This document shows, one piece after another, positions 30,491 through 44,500 of a stretch of 64,000 bases of DNA. Numbering within the stretch: position 1 is the stretch's first letter; each line of letters starts with the position of its first letter. The stretch is from contig SIJG01000009.1 in the NCBI GenBank assembly GCA_023374025.1, positions 2,948,954-3,012,953 of the forward strand, read 5' to 3'. The position numbers were made by a program, and so were the translations under genes. The stretch is from Heterodera schachtii. Its lineage: Eukaryota > Nematoda > Chromadorea > Rhabditida > Heteroderidae. The notes under the pieces are model-generated. The model made no database searches. It was not told the DNA's origin and saw nothing but the letters and a program-made list of their open reading frames with translations.

Positions 30491-30916
30491 ATCCCCTTCT
30501 TCCCCAAAAATTTTCTGGAAAAAGCGCGCCAAAAAAAGTGATGTGAAAAGTATGTAAATCTGAATTTCTATTAATATTCGATCATTTAAAGTCCAAAATG
30601 ATTGTTGGTTGAAATAATTGAAGAAAATTAGTTTGAAACTTTTTATTAATTTAATTTAGCTTTAACTTTTGGATTTTATAAAATAAAAACCAAAATAAAA
30701 AATTAATTATTTAATATTTTCACTTGAAATAAATTAAAATTTGAATTTTTTTTAATTTTTTGATTTTTTTGAATTTTTAAAAATTCCCGGTTGGTCCAGT
30801 TCCCGGTCCCGGTCCCGAACAAAAATCGAGGTCCCGGTCCCGGCTTCTCAGGTCCCGGCAAGTCCCGGTCCCGGTTTTGCCCAAAATTCCCGGTCCCGCT
30901 CTACTCTACTTTAATC

Positions 30917-31167
30917 TAAAATATTAAGGAAGATGAAATAAATTAAAATGTTGACGAATTAAAATTTCAAAAATATTTACAAAAAAAGCTAGGATAATGC
31001 AGAATTAAGTCCAATTTATTACGTCATAAATTTTTAGATAAAATTTGAAAACATTTACAAATTTAAGAAAAAAGCATGTGCCAGTATTTGCTTTGAATAT
31101 GTTTTTCATTTAATTTCTTGACATCTTTCATTGTATTTATTTAAAATTAAATATAAATTGCAGGTAG
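30917..31167. other. AT-rich spacer between hAT element and right arm
   Basis: About 250 bp with no coding sequence or repeat recognised. It is the part of the inverted-repeat loop not occupied by the transposon. Confidence 0.5.
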
Positions 31168-31232
31168 TTTATTTCTTTTACTTTTCTTGTTATAAGATTT
31201 CATCAGATTGCATTTAATTCTAACGCATCACA
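31168..31232 (-). repeat. Right arm of a 65-bp inverted repeat
   Basis: Reverse complement of 29882-29946 with one mismatch. No target duplication is evident outside the two arms. Confidence 0.9.
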
Positions 31233-32658
31233 TAAAATATTTTATAAGGTTTTAGATTTATCTACAAACAAAAGTTTTTCTAAAACTTGACCAGTAAACA
31301 ATGAAGAAAATTACAAAAAATTCGAAAAATTAGTATTTTAAAGTATTTTAATAATTTTATACGTCAAAAGGTGGCTTATATGGTGTTACATTATGCTAGG
31401 ACAAACCATGCAGAAAAGTATCTCGATTTTTAATAAAAAGCAACATAAAAAATTTGTTAAAGAAATTAAAAAAGATAATTGGTTCTATCGGACTAAAAAA
31501 AATGAAACATTAGATCAATGAAATTACCAATAAATGAATGAAAAATTAATAACCTAATTAAAATTCAAAAATTCATATACAAAAAAAGAAGAAAAGAAAG
31601 AAAATTTTGTCTTACGAAAACATGAAAGTATTTCATAGTATTCATTTTTATATTAAATTTCAATCAGTTAAGTGATATTTGCTGTCATACCTTTGTTTCA
31701 TTGATGAAATACGAACGAAAAAGGATTAAAATAAACTATAAAAAATTAATCTTCATTCAGTTTGAAAATGATATAAATATAGCTATTACTAGATTTAATA
31801 AAAACTTAGAAATTATTTTAAATAAACTACAAGCAGAAGATTTATATTACCTATTTTTAAAATAATAATAAAAACTTTCCGCTAATAATAATTATTAAAA
31901 ATGATAAAAATACTCACAAATAATTTTGTAATAGATTCTGATTAAAAATCAAAGAATTTATGTAATATTTTTAATTAATCGTATAATAATTCAAATAAAA
32001 AATTCAAAAATAGTGTCAATCGATTAAGTGTTAATCATAAATAACCAAATTAACGATAATAAAAAATGGAAAAAATAGATCGAGACCTGAAAAAGATTAC
32101 TTACTTCATGGTGTTCCAGTGTGCCAATTTGCTATTTAAGAAAGCTGAAATAATAAAAATTTAATAAATAGAAACAGAATAATTCAAATTATTAATGAGA
32201 ATAAAGTTTAGATAAAATTTAAATAAAAATTATAAAAAGGAATGCTATTCAATAATAAAAAGAAAAAAATGGTGTAAACTTTAATAAATAACAAAAAATA
32301 AATAAATAATACTCCGAAAACGAATAAAATTTTGAAATTTTTTATAATATGTAATTAATCTATGGTGATTTGATTATATTCCAAATAAACAAAAAGTTAT
32401 GATATATTGTATGCGAATGAATACACTACTAAAATTTACTTCATTTCAAAATAACAATTAAATTAAAAAAATATTAATTCAAATTGAATAAAAATTAATC
32501 AATTCAAAAATGAATCTAAGAACAGAAAAAATTTAGAAAATTTATAAAACTCTTATGATGATAATATATTAATTATAGATTATACAAAAAAAAATGAAGA
32601 AAAGCATTTCTAATATTTTTATAACTTTATATTATTTTAAATTTTTATTACTTATGAG
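31233..32658. other. AT-rich, A-biased stretch with one long unstarted frame
   Basis: A plus-strand frame open from about 31339 to TGA at 31519-31521 (about 60 codons) reads RWLIWCYIMLGQTMQKSISI and then a lysine-rich tail with NWFYRTKKNETLDQ. It has no good start and may be chance. The rest is featureless AT-rich sequence. Confidence 0.3.
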
Positions 32659-32820
32659 ATGAAATTGAACTTGGAACGAGTCAGAAAGACAGCCAGTGAC
32701 GGAGTCGAGAAAGAACATTCCCGCAGGCTTCTGAAACAAAATACTCTTAAAATATCACATCAGAACTTATTGTTAATTTATTCAAAAATATTAAATCAAT
32801 TTAAAAAGAAATATTCCTGA
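32659..32820 (+). CDS. Hypothetical 53-aa frame with a coding-like N-terminal half
   Basis: ATG at 32659-32661 and TGA at 32818-32820. The first ~26 residues (including NLERVRKTASDGVEKEHSRR) come from a locally GC-rich stretch and look like real protein, charged and helical. The remainder is of AT-rich, chance-like composition, so the true coding segment may end earlier at a splice site near 32730. It is too short for a family call. Could be a small gene, an exon or a relic. Confidence 0.3.
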   Translation: MKLNLERVRKTASDGVEKEHSRRLLKQNTLKISHQNLLLIYSKILNQFKKKYS

Positions 32821-35056
32821 CTTTTGCCCAAAACACAAATTAGATAAATAAAACACAATACAAAAATAAAAATATATAAAAAATAACTAACTAATAATTA
32901 TATTCAAAATTTCAACGATTTAATTTAATTAAATGAAAGAATATAAAAATCATTATAATAAGCATTTAATACTTAAATAAATTTGTTTTCGTATTTTCTA
33001 ATCAATAATAAATCTATTTCATTTATTAATAATTAGTAGCAAAAGTGATTAACATTCATAAATAAATATTTGAATATCGTGTTATATTAACAGTATATCT
33101 AAATGGTCAACAACCAACCGATAATACAAAAAAATATAAATATAATTTTATATGGAAGCTAAAGCTTTAAAATTTATTTTAATATTTTTATTCCAATAAA
33201 TAATAGGTTTAATGCTTGTTAAATTAATAAAATTGTACTTTCAATTCTTATCATTTTTGTATAAAAGATTAGACAAAATTCTTATAAAAGGATTAATTAA
33301 TTTTAATCGATCAATAATTATTCTGTCTCAATATTTAATGGCTATCATGTATATACTAATATTTGACTCGATAATATTTGGTTCGATTTGAATTTATTCT
33401 ATTCAATTTGAATTTTTTCTCCATAATTATATTTTGTAAGGTTTAATAAATGATGAAAACATTCTTTTCATTTAATTCCTATTGCGAAATTAGAAGACAT
33501 AAATATTAAAATTGCGAAAAATATGCTGGTCAAGAACAATATAGACGTAAGAAAAGCAAAAGGCTGAATTTTTTTATTTTTATTTTTATTATGAAATTAT
33601 ATTTTTTTTTAATTTTTTTTTATTTTAATTTTTTATGAATATTATGTTTCAAATGATGAACTAAAAATTTAAATAAATGCAAAAATTTAATTTAAAATTA
33701 TCACTTGGATTGATAATTTTAAATATTTAAAAATAAAATAATAAACTTAAAAATGAATTGGGTAAAACAATTTTTCTCCCAACAGACAAAATGTGACATA
33801 AGAAAATTTTAATTTAAAACATAAATTGTAAATATAAGTAATAATAAAAAGTAAAAAAAAATAAATATTTAAATAAAAAATTTTTTTATATTTTAAAGTT
33901 CATCAATAATGCTCAATTCTGTTCATTTTAATTTTCTGAATAGAAATTTCATATTTAAATCTTGATTTTAAGCTTGAATTTTTAATTATTAAAATATTTG
34001 AGTTTATCCTTTTTTGTATAGTGATTTAGCTTTTTTATTTAATAAAAAAAGTAATTGGCTCTGAATTGATGGCGAGAGCCGATAGGCAGAGAGGATAACT
34101 AGAAAATTAAAAATGAATAAATTTAGCTAATCAATCATGCATATAACAAAATAAATTGAGAGCATATAATCTAAAAATTATAAAACAATAAAAATATGGT
34201 AAATTTTAAAAATATTAAAGTTTATCTAATTTTTAAATTTAAATAATTAAATCAACTATTACTTCTACTAAAGAGTATGGAAAAAATGTATGTAAATATT
34301 ACATAAAAAGTAAACCCAACAGAGTTAAAATAAAATCCTATATTGAATAAAATAATAACAAATATTAAGTTAGCATAAGAAAAAATAATTAAAGTATCAT
34401 AAAAAATAATATTTTTAAAATAAAAGTATTACATTTTTTGCCTATAATAATTTAATTTATTAATTATAACTATAACATTTATTTATAACTATCTGTCATA
34501 ATTTTAATATTAAGTGAATGAATAATTTTTTGCAATTTTGAGTTCTATTGGCATGTTTAAAACTGCATTTTTCAATCACAAGTACGAGTAAAACAGAAAT
34601 GTTTCAAATATTATAATGAATAATGCAAACTAATAAAAATGTAAAATAAGTCATTAAAGAAATTAATTAAAAATAGATTTAGCTTTGACATTAATCTTGC
34701 TATTTTACTGGGAATTTTCTGAATTTATTGTTCCAAAAGATTCAATGCTTAATGAGAATTTTTCTATTCTGATAAAATACTTTGGAATAATATTTCTTTT
34801 TATAGTAATGTTATTTTTATAAGTTAAGAATTAAAAATTATATTTAAAAATATAATTTTTATAAGTCCACTATTGTGCCTCCATATTTTGCACGTCCAGC
34901 ATTTGACCTTTTTAGCCCATTTTTTACAAAAAAACAATTAACAGAAAACCATTAAAGACCTTCCCTACAAAGCTTAACAAAAATTTATTTATCAAACTGC
35001 CTCCGAACAAAAAGTAAGTTCAAGTTCGACCCCTCCAGGTTGCGGTTGATGGTTGA
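32821..35056. other. AT-rich, A-biased stretch, no gene seen
   Basis: Featureless apart from GC-raised patches around 34865-34920 and 35015-35050. The latter includes AAGTTCGACCCC, which resembles a pol III B-box, but no A-box lies at the right distance. Confidence 0.45.
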
Positions 35057-35230
35057 TTACTTAGAACTCAATTTATTTGTCCGCCAGGCAATATATGTTG
35101 TCGAAAAACTCGGAGACATCACACTAACACCGGAACGAAGAGAGACAAAACTCTTACAATTACTATTATAAATAAATTTCCATATATAAAAAGTTAACCT
35201 AAAACTTAAATAACTTTGGTAAAAATTCAG
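35057..35230. other. GC-raised patch with weak minus-strand frame
   Basis: The minus-strand frame ending at 35057 has a protein-like end (VSLRSGVSVMSPSFSTTYIA), but upstream it runs into the minisatellite and AT-rich DNA. Not enough to call a gene. Confidence 0.25.
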
Positions 35231-35505
35231 CAATGCTAATGTGTGGGCGCCAAAGTGGAGGCGCAAATGTTACAGTCGCAAATTTGGGAGGCGCAAAAAT
35301 GGATGCACAAAAGCGCAAAATTGCAGGTGCTAATGTGTGGGCGCAATGTGGAGGCGCAAAAGTTCCAGGCGCAAAATTGGAGGCGCTAATATGTGGTGGA
35401 CCCTGGACCTGGATTCCATATTGGACCTGGACCTGTATTTCCTGGACAAAAATCCAGGAAAATGCAGGTCCAGGAAAAATCCAGGTTTCCAAAAAATGAC
35501 CTGGA
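35231..35505. repeat. GC-rich minisatellite patch (GGAGGCGCAAA and CCTGGACCTGGA units)
   Basis: The left part repeats a ~12-bp GGAGGCGCAAA-like motif about five times. It contains a larger repeat, TGCTAATGTGTGGGCGC, at 35234 and 35328. The right part switches to CCTGGACCTGGA / TCCAGGAAAA repeats. Open frames on both strands (35199-35492, 35233-35499, 35337-35564) are by-products of the repeats. It may be the interior of a short transposon, but no terminal repeats were identified. Confidence 0.8.
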
Positions 35506-38500
35506 CAAAACCTTACTATTTAAAATTCAATTTTCAAGATGACAATAAAATTGTTGTGTTATAATTTAACAAATTAAATTTTTAACATTTTAATTTAGGC
35601 AGCGTATGGCAATGTTTAGAATCTTTTTAAAATGAATTAGCCAAAGTGATTAATTTCTCAATTGATCACAATTTTTATTTGATGGCAAAGTTACTTTTGG
35701 GATGGATTTTCAAAGATGAGAAAATAATTTAATTATTTTTAAATAAACATTTAGGGTAATATAAAATCAAATTATAATTTTTTTGATTAAGTCTTTAGAA
35801 TTCGTTGTAAATAATAATGTTTTTTATTTACATTTCCTCTTTGCTGTTTTTTTACAAAAATTATTTTATATAATAAGTTTCGAATTCATCAGAATATGTT
35901 CGTCGCAAAACGGATAGAATGCTAATTTTTTGCAATTATGATTGAATAAAAATAATAAGTTTGTTTCTTAAGGAAAGTATTGCAACAAGCTCAAATGAAT
36001 AATACAATAAGATAATTATTGAACACATTATCGCATTAATAACAAAAAATAATTCATTGATCAATAAATTATTCTTAAATCTTAAACTATTTATTTTGGC
36101 AGTTAATCTGTACAAAAAAATAAACCAAATTTTAATAAAAATTCTTACCATAATATTTTGATACTTAAAAGGAATTGTTTAATAATTAATTAAAATATAT
36201 AAAAAAAACACAATAATCATAAATCAATTTTTGCAATGTGATCATATTCTTCGGTTGTTTTTAGTGCAGAAATAGCGATTAACAGAATAAAATTTCAAAA
36301 AAATTAATTTATTTATTTAAACATTTTTTAATCATCAAAAAAATATCATTTGTGCAAAGAGAGTTTTTGAGAGTTGATGCGGGAAACAATGAAATTTGTT
36401 ATATTTAAATTTTAATAAATCTCTTAGGTGCTGGTGCGATTAGTTTCTGAAAATAAATTTTAATTATAGAGTACTATTATTTTTTATATATTTCTATTTT
36501 ACTTGTCAAAAAGTTATATTTAACACTCAAAAAATATTTATTTTATTTAAGCTTCTTTGTCTCTATTAAAAAATTTTATTAGTTTTTATATTGTTTTTAG
36601 TATTTTTTAAAAATAAAAAATATATTACCTAAAGCCGATTTTATTTATGTATTTTTACTCATCTTTTTATCATGTGTGATTTTAGCTCTTTATTGAATAA
36701 TTTTTGTCTTTTGTTTGGTCCAAGGTAATAAATTTGGTGCGTTAAATATAATTTAGTTTTCAAATATAATTATTGGTATATTGAAACTTTAAAATGAATT
36801 TGGTCTTCTATTTTTACATTAAGAAAATTGTCGATGCTCAGTTTTCTTAAGTCGTCATGTAAAATTCACAGTCCGTTAGCTCATAGATAGAAATATACAC
36901 TGTTTGATCAAATTGTTTTTGAGTTTTTTAATAATTTATATATTTTCGAGTTTATATTGTGCAACACTAATTTTTATTTATAATTTAGATTCATTTTTTT
37001 CTCATGTTATGGATTTTCCAACTTGATGATTCTGTTAGGTCTCCTCTATTAATTTGAGAATATTGCGATAAAATATTGCAGATATTTACTTTTGTATTTT
37101 TCATAGATCATTCAGCTTCTTATTAAATGGATATTAATTCCTTTAAATCTGCTTTATTATGTTTTAACAAAAAACCAATTTGTGTAATGACAGTATTTAA
37201 TGGAATACATTTAAGGCTTTAAATAATTACTTCAAATATTTGAAAACTTTCAACGCATACGTCATCATTCCTATACATGCATTTTATAATACCCTTTTCC
37301 TATAATTTTTTTTTTTGCTTTAGTTTAATTTAAAAGTATGTTTTTAACCATTTTATTTGATTTAATTGAATTTCAAAAGTAAATAGATCTACCCTTTTAG
37401 ATACATTTTTCTTTAAAATTATTATTTTCTTAAACTTTTTTTAATGAGTTTTCGCTTAATTAATTAGGTTATTGAAAACGTTATTTTACTTTTATTATAA
37501 ATATTGCTCTTTCTCTTAATGGCTTATGTTTTGTACATATAATTCTTAATTCTGCCTCAATTTCACAAAAATTTAATCTTTTTTATGTAAATTTATAAAT
37601 AATTTGTCTCATTTTAGAAATAAGTATTAGTCAATAAATTTAATATAAAATAAAATTTTATTAGTATTTTTGTATTTAAATATTTGTTTAATTTTTATGC
37701 AGAATGGCTTTTATATAATATTATTCTATATAAAAATTTCGTGGCATTTTTTGGAATGATCATAGTTAATCCAATCACATGGTTGATTATAGCCATTATG
37801 AATTAATTAGTTGCTTTGAGTCGTCGCGTTGAGATAGTATATATCAAACTTATTATTACTGAAGGTTATCATCTTTATAACTTTAAACAATTAAACTTTC
37901 AAAATTTGATTAATTTTATTAAGAATGTCGCTTTTTTGAGAAACCACAATTAGGTGAATTCTAGGCACCGGATCCCCTCTTTGCCAGATTTAATCATATT
38001 TATTTTTAAGTTTTGGCAGTGTTGTGTTCTTGGATTTAAATGAATACAAACACAAATATTTATTGAAACAATAAATTAAGCAGATGCAAATTGAATAATA
38101 CGTGTGATGAAATTGGCAAACGTAATGAATTTGGGAATGAAAGGGAGACGACTAAAAGGGAAGGGAACGGTCGCTATTTAAAGGGAAGAGATTGAGAGCA
38201 AACAAGTCAATTCAAATTAATATTTATTGTATTTCTTATATATTCAAAAAGACAATCACTTTTTTCAGGTCCTTGTCAGCGAAATTTCCAGAAAAATATG
38301 GGAAAGCACCTGATCGATAATATCTATCTCTTTAGGTTGTCTGCGGCAATTAATTTAATATAAAATATGTTAATTACTTTCCGCAAATATAGTTTCTCTT
38401 GTTTATTTGTTTTGGTTCATTTTAATCGACTATATAACCATCGTTGCAACCTCAAAGGCATTTCCTGATTAATTATGATGAAGTTCTGTTAAACATGAGC

Positions 38501-41500
38501 AAAATTGTGAATAAATTTTTTTTTTTGAAATTTTCCAGTCTCATAAAGAAGACTTAGTTCTATCGAATGATAGCAAGGATTAAAAATTCGGTTGTTTTAG
38601 AGCAAGTTATAAGCAACAAAATTTATTTTGATGGTTTTTAAATAACGCACATAAAAAGATCGGCATGAAGAATAATCTTATGTCATTAGAAGTAAAAAAG
38701 ATTCTAAATAAATAAAACCTTATTTTTGTGATTTAAAAAATTTCAATTTTTTATTATTAAGACAATAATAAAGAGCGTTCGAAAAAATTATTCAAAATCA
38801 ACAATTAGCCATAAAGAAAAAATAATTTTTGAAAGATAAAAAAATCAAAAAAAAAAATCATTTTTAATCTTTCTCTTTTTAGCATAAATTAAAGAAATAA
38901 TTAATCAACCATTAGAATAAAGAACAGTAAAATAGCAGCTGAAACACGAAAAAATTAATTTAAATAATTCATTAAAAATATTATCCTCTTCTGAGAATCG
39001 AATAAATTAATGAATTTAAAGATAAAAATTTTTAATAACAATAAATTAATCAATGAGATATGTGTTTGAATCAAGGCCGAAACAACACGTAGCCCAACAG
39101 AACAATAATAGATAACACAATTAAACCACAACTATTTGGCCCATAAATCACTAATCGAAAAATTTAAAATTTTTTTACTAAACATAATAAATATTCTATA
39201 AAAAATTAAAAATAAATAAATATTCCATGATAAATATTGAAAACTTATATTTGTAACTTTATGTTACAAAAAAATACTAATTGAGATTACGAATATAAAA
39301 AAGCAAGAAAGGACCATGAAAAAGAACAAAGTATGCCTTTAAATTTTGATAAAAAAATACCTTTAAACATTCTTCCATTTTTGTAAAAGCTTTACAAAAA
39401 GTGCCTGCCTTCATAATACTCAAAGAGAATTTGAGAACTAAACATACCAATAGGTGATAGGTCGTTCCACAAAAAAGCTCAGTGATTGATAAAATAAAAT
39501 AATAAATTAAAAAAAAAATAAATTTAATTATTGGATTGACAAAAAAAAACCATCAATACGTATAACTTTGAGCTACTACTGAAAATGTAAAATTAATATG
39601 ATGCATTTTTTATATGTTTAATACAATTATAATTTATTATAATTTAAAAAAACTCGGGTTCCACTACGTATCCCTGCAAAATTTGGTGAGCCACCGATCA
39701 ATTACAAATTATTTATGGACGATCAAATTTTTAGAAATTTTTTTTTGCTAAATAAATTCAAATATTTTTCAGAGAGAGTGATCTGAAACGCACCAAATTT
39801 TATTTACATGTTAATTTAGGCACTCTGATGCTTATATTCCAAAAAGGGGAAAGAATAAAAATTCTAATAATTTGTGAATTTTTCCTTAAAGTTAATTTGT
39901 TTTCATAATTTATTTTGGAAATTTTGACCAATTATACATATTATTATTTATTTTTTAGTATTTTTATATCGTTATTTTCTTGTTGGCTTATCTCTTTATA
40001 ATATAATTTATTTATTGGAGAGATGATTTTAAAAAAAATAAAATTTATTTTTCATTAGCAAAATAACTTTATCATTTAACATCTTTTTTATTTTTTTTCA
40101 CTAGTAGTTGTTTGTTTTCCTATTCTTTATGTTAGTTAGTTTTAAATTTTTTAATATAATTAAATTGCTACAATTAACATGCTTATGGTGACGTTGGGAA
40201 ATGTGTACAATTCCAATTTATTTGGTTCAATTATTGTTTATTAGTAAAAAATTTATCCAAAAATGCTTATAAACTTTTATTGTGTTGCTTTTTTTTGCAA
40301 CCATGTTCATAGTTTAGTTAGTAAACTTAAGAAGCCTAAAATGAACACTTTAAAAAAGTTGTATCATGTTTTCATTTCATTGCATAAATTAATAAATTAT
40401 TTTTTGTTAAATCTTAATTTATCTGTTTTTGTAAATTGATTGGTTGATAATTTCCAAGTTTATATTGTTGTTCATTACCCATCGCGAAACGCAACGATTA
40501 AGATTGATATCATTTTAGCTAAATTTTATAATTGTTAGCATTTAATTTCTTATTTATATTTTTTATTCAATCGCGACAGAATAATCCACTGTGGTTTTGA
40601 ATTTATTATATCTCAGGTTATATTGTCACCTTTCGTATACTTGTACAGATCATTTTTTTTCGAACGGTGTGTTAAGCCATTTCGGCCTTTTTAATTTAAG
40701 GGTTTAAAAGGCAAAACTCAATAAATATTTTCTTTATTTTTGTTATTGTTAACATTTTCTTTCCTTATTTCATTTTTTCCAGATTTATTTGAAACACGGC
40801 GTAATTTAAAATTCTTCACAAATCTTTTCCTTAAGGGGTATATGTGTTATTTTAAATAAATATTACATGCAGTTTTTAATGATATTTAAAAAAATTAAAT
40901 GCAATATAATAATAGCATATTACATACAAATACTTAATGCAACAGGAATTTTTACTTATAATAAGTCAGTAAGTGTTTTAAAAAATAATGTGCAGCAGCT
41001 TTTCACTTGTCTTCGTGAAAGACAGTAATTACCTTCTAACATTTTTCAAAGAAAACCTAAATAATTTACATAGAAGATATAAACTAATATTTTCTTCTAT
41101 TCATAGAGAGAAATAAATTAATCAACAATTAGGTTAATTATTACATTGTAGTCATTTATTACGGTGAAATTGAAGAAAAATATGAAAAATTAAATTTTAA
41201 ACAAAATCTAAATGAAATAAATTAAATATGAGAAAGTTCATTAATCAAAATACTTCTATAAATTAATTGCGATAAACAATAAATTTAGTCAGAATTTATT
41301 AAAAAATCTCCTAATTAAATAAAGCAAATAAGCATTAAAAAAACGTCGTTAATTATACTGCGCCGTGATTCAAATGCCTGTGAGCCCAATATAAGGTATA
41401 AAATCACATTTATTGAATTAAGAAAAGTATATTATAAAAAGGTAAAAAAAAAGAAAATGTAATAAAAATATGCATAAAGGGAAGACGTTAAAAAAGCGGC

Positions 41501-44500
41501 ATAATTTGCTTTTGAGGCAAACAATTAAACAATTAACAATAAAAGTAAGATAAAAAGAATTGAAAAACAGTATACACATTTTGTCGGATTAATTAAAAAA
41601 ATAATAATAAATTTTAATTAAAAATTGATTTAAAGAAATAAAGGCAAAGTAATAGTCATCTATTGTAAAAAGATCAGTTTATAAAATTGTACGAGGGGCG
41701 TAATTTTAAAGACGAGTATATTTGATTTGCTTCGGCCCCAAAAAGATTATTAAAAATTTCATTTATTGAAAAACACAAACGAAATAGATGCTTACAAATA
41801 TAAATAACAAAATAAAATGTACGTACATTGCAGAAAATGAGCGAGAATTTTCAACAAGAGAAAAAATAAAAACTATTCGGTATTTATATAAAAATCTAAG
41901 AGGAAACAATTAAACAGAATTATTCTAAGCCACATAAATATATTAATTATACGACAAATATCATTACGAATAAATCAATAAATATTTAAAAAAGTAAATT
42001 AAAAAATCTAAATATCATAATTATAATGTATCTTTTTAAAAGCGAAATAATTTTATATAGAAGTAATAAAAAATAATTATATTTTGAAGAAAAGAATTTC
42101 AAAAATATAAAATAATCTGAAAAAGGTATTAAACTTGTTAGAGATTTTTCCGCAAGAAAAAAATAACAATTCAGCGATTTACTTAAAAACAAAAAAGCAA
42201 ACAAGCATCATAAAGCACCGAATTTATTAAAAAAAAAATTGCTAAGAAAACTAAAAAATTCAAATTCAAAAAATCTTTTATATAATATTTTTATTTTTGT
42301 TATTAATCCATTAAGGAATAAATTACCTATAATTATAGTAAATAAAGAACTTTTATATTAATACTTTTTATTTTGTGACTGTAGCTTGGTAATAAAATTT
42401 TAAAATATAAATATATACGGAAAATCATCATGCATAATAAAACCTTAAACATGCTTTTCAATTTCAACTTTTTTCAAAATCTATTAATTAAAATTGTTAT
42501 TTAAAATAATCGATAAAATTATCCTATATGTTGTTAAAATTTTTTACAATTATTTAGTTTGAAATGACTTTATAAAAAACCTAAACATAAAGGTAAAAGC
42601 ATTACGAATAAATAGGGTTAAATACAAAAAAGATTGTACTAAACAAACGACCAAATCTCGATAATTCTGATAACCAAAAACAAGGCATTGAAAAAATGTC
42701 ACATATACATATAATCTTTAAAAGCTATAATAAATTTATTTCAAAAAATGATTTTCATTCAATTATATAAATAAATATAATTTATCAAAAAGCAATATAA
42801 AATTTTAATCTATGAAATTTACTAAAACTAAATCCTTAAGAAATTCAGGTCGCGATGAAAAAAAAAGAGGGAGTCAGAACATTTTTAAAAAAATTACTCA
42901 AACCTTTTTACTATAAATAAATATAATACATTTGATAGTATTTAGCTATACAAAAATTAAGAACGAGAAGCAATAATTATCGATATTAATTCTAAAAGCA
43001 CAAGAAGAACACCGTTTTCATAGCGCAAGTCGACGCTTGTTGTCATGAAAAAAGTTTTATTTAAATTACAATTTAAAAGAAAGCAAAAACTCGTTTATTT
43101 AATAAAATAATTAGTAATATAATTTTTTGCTTAAAAACCAAATTAATTTTTCTTTTAATTATAAGAATACACAAGGCCTGGTTTACATGACAGAGTGAAT
43201 CATAAATAAATAATGAAAAAAATAATTATATTTGTAATGATTTTCTTTTAAAATTCGAATTATATCATTTATATATTCCTAATTAACTTGCAAAATTTAA
43301 GTGAGAATTAGAAAAAGGTAAGAGGAAATGAATTTACAAAAAATATTATAAATGCAAAATAATTTTATAAGCAATTAAGAAACCAAACAAAATTTAATCA
43401 ATATGAAACACATTACAAAAAGAATTATTTTCTACATTAGGATAATTTTCTGAAATACAAGAGAATTTTGAAAGAATTATAATTTTATTTATTGCTTGAA
43501 TATATATTAGACAGTGTAAAATTGAGCATAAATTAAGGTATTAAATTGTGAGAAATTAAAAATGTATTATTAATTAAAAATATTTGCATAAAATTTTTTA
43601 AATAAATTAAAATTTTAAAACATCATTGTCTAATAAATTACGTAGAAAAAATCTCACTTCTATATTTCTAAATAATAAAAAACACATAGAAGATGTATAT
43701 ATATTAGTAAAAAAATGAAAACTTTTTTCTTTAGAATAAAAGATAAATAAAATTCGCATAATTAAATCATGCAAAATAAAGTGATATAATTGTTATTTAT
43801 TTAATTAATATTTCGGTAATTTTGTAAAACTTAAACTTGATATTCGTAAAAAAGTAAAGCAAAAATTTTAGGTTTACATTAAGAAAAAAAATAAAAAAGT
43901 AAAATATGCAAAAATGAAAAATTATATTTTAGTGCTTAAAAATAACATTGATAGTTAAAAAGTAAATTTAAATATATTCCTATTTATTAATATTGTAAAA
44001 ACCGTAACTAATAAAAATGAATACAATCTGTTAACAAATTCTACGGCTAATTACAGTAAATAGCAAGACAAATTAAATCATATAATGTCAAAAATTTTAA
44101 TGTAAATTTAATATCTAGTACGAATATTCAGTAATTTAGTAGCAAAATAGTAAATTTATTTTAAGAGAGAGATAAAAAATATAATGATTATAAAATTAAA
44201 AAACTAAAAATAACGAAAATAAATAAAATAAATAAAATCGCAATAAGAGTAATTTATAAATATATTAAAAACAAATATTAAACATAATAAAAATTATATT
44301 ATACTATTTAAAAAACACAAATTTTAAGGAAAAAATTAAAGCAATAAACATTCGGCAAACCGACGAAGTCAAGAATGAAATTGAAGAAAAAAAGAGAAGG
44401 ATGAAGAAGAGCAATGAGCATTAACAAAAGAGAGAGAAAATGGAAGAGAAATGAAAGAGAAATTAATTGTTGTTAATTGGAATAATTTAAAAAGTTTGTG

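Larger units (their letters stand above)
29954..30916. mobile_element. Second non-autonomous hAT-type transposon with 8-bp target duplications
   Basis: The element proper is 29962-30908 (947 bp). The termini are a perfect 21-bp inverted repeat beginning TAGAGTAGAGCGGGACC. It is flanked by the identical 8 bp CTTTAATC at 29954-29961 and 30909-30916, as hAT insertion requires. Long subterminal zones at both ends are packed with GGGACCGGG/CCCGGTCCC repeats. The middle holds a tRNA-like segment and hairpin copy D. No transposase is present; the frame at 30316-30546 crosses the hairpin and is not a gene. Identical ends and target sites suggest a fairly recent insertion. Confidence 0.9.

Noticed and set aside
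30316..30546. 76-codon frame inside the second hAT element
   Set aside because: It spans the GC hairpin and AT-rich flanks, has no similarity to a transposase, and has no splice or start context.
35015..35050. B-box-like AAGTTCGACCCC
   Set aside because: No A-box about 45 bp upstream and no pairing stems.
35199..35564. Open frames of 75-97 codons on both strands
   Set aside because: They arise from minisatellite units with a length that keeps frames open, and they run into repeat or AT-rich sequence at both ends.
37955..38230. Possible solo LTR or promoter (CTTTAAATAGCG on minus, GC-raised)
   Set aside because: No second copy, target duplication, primer-binding site or coding region was found to support it.
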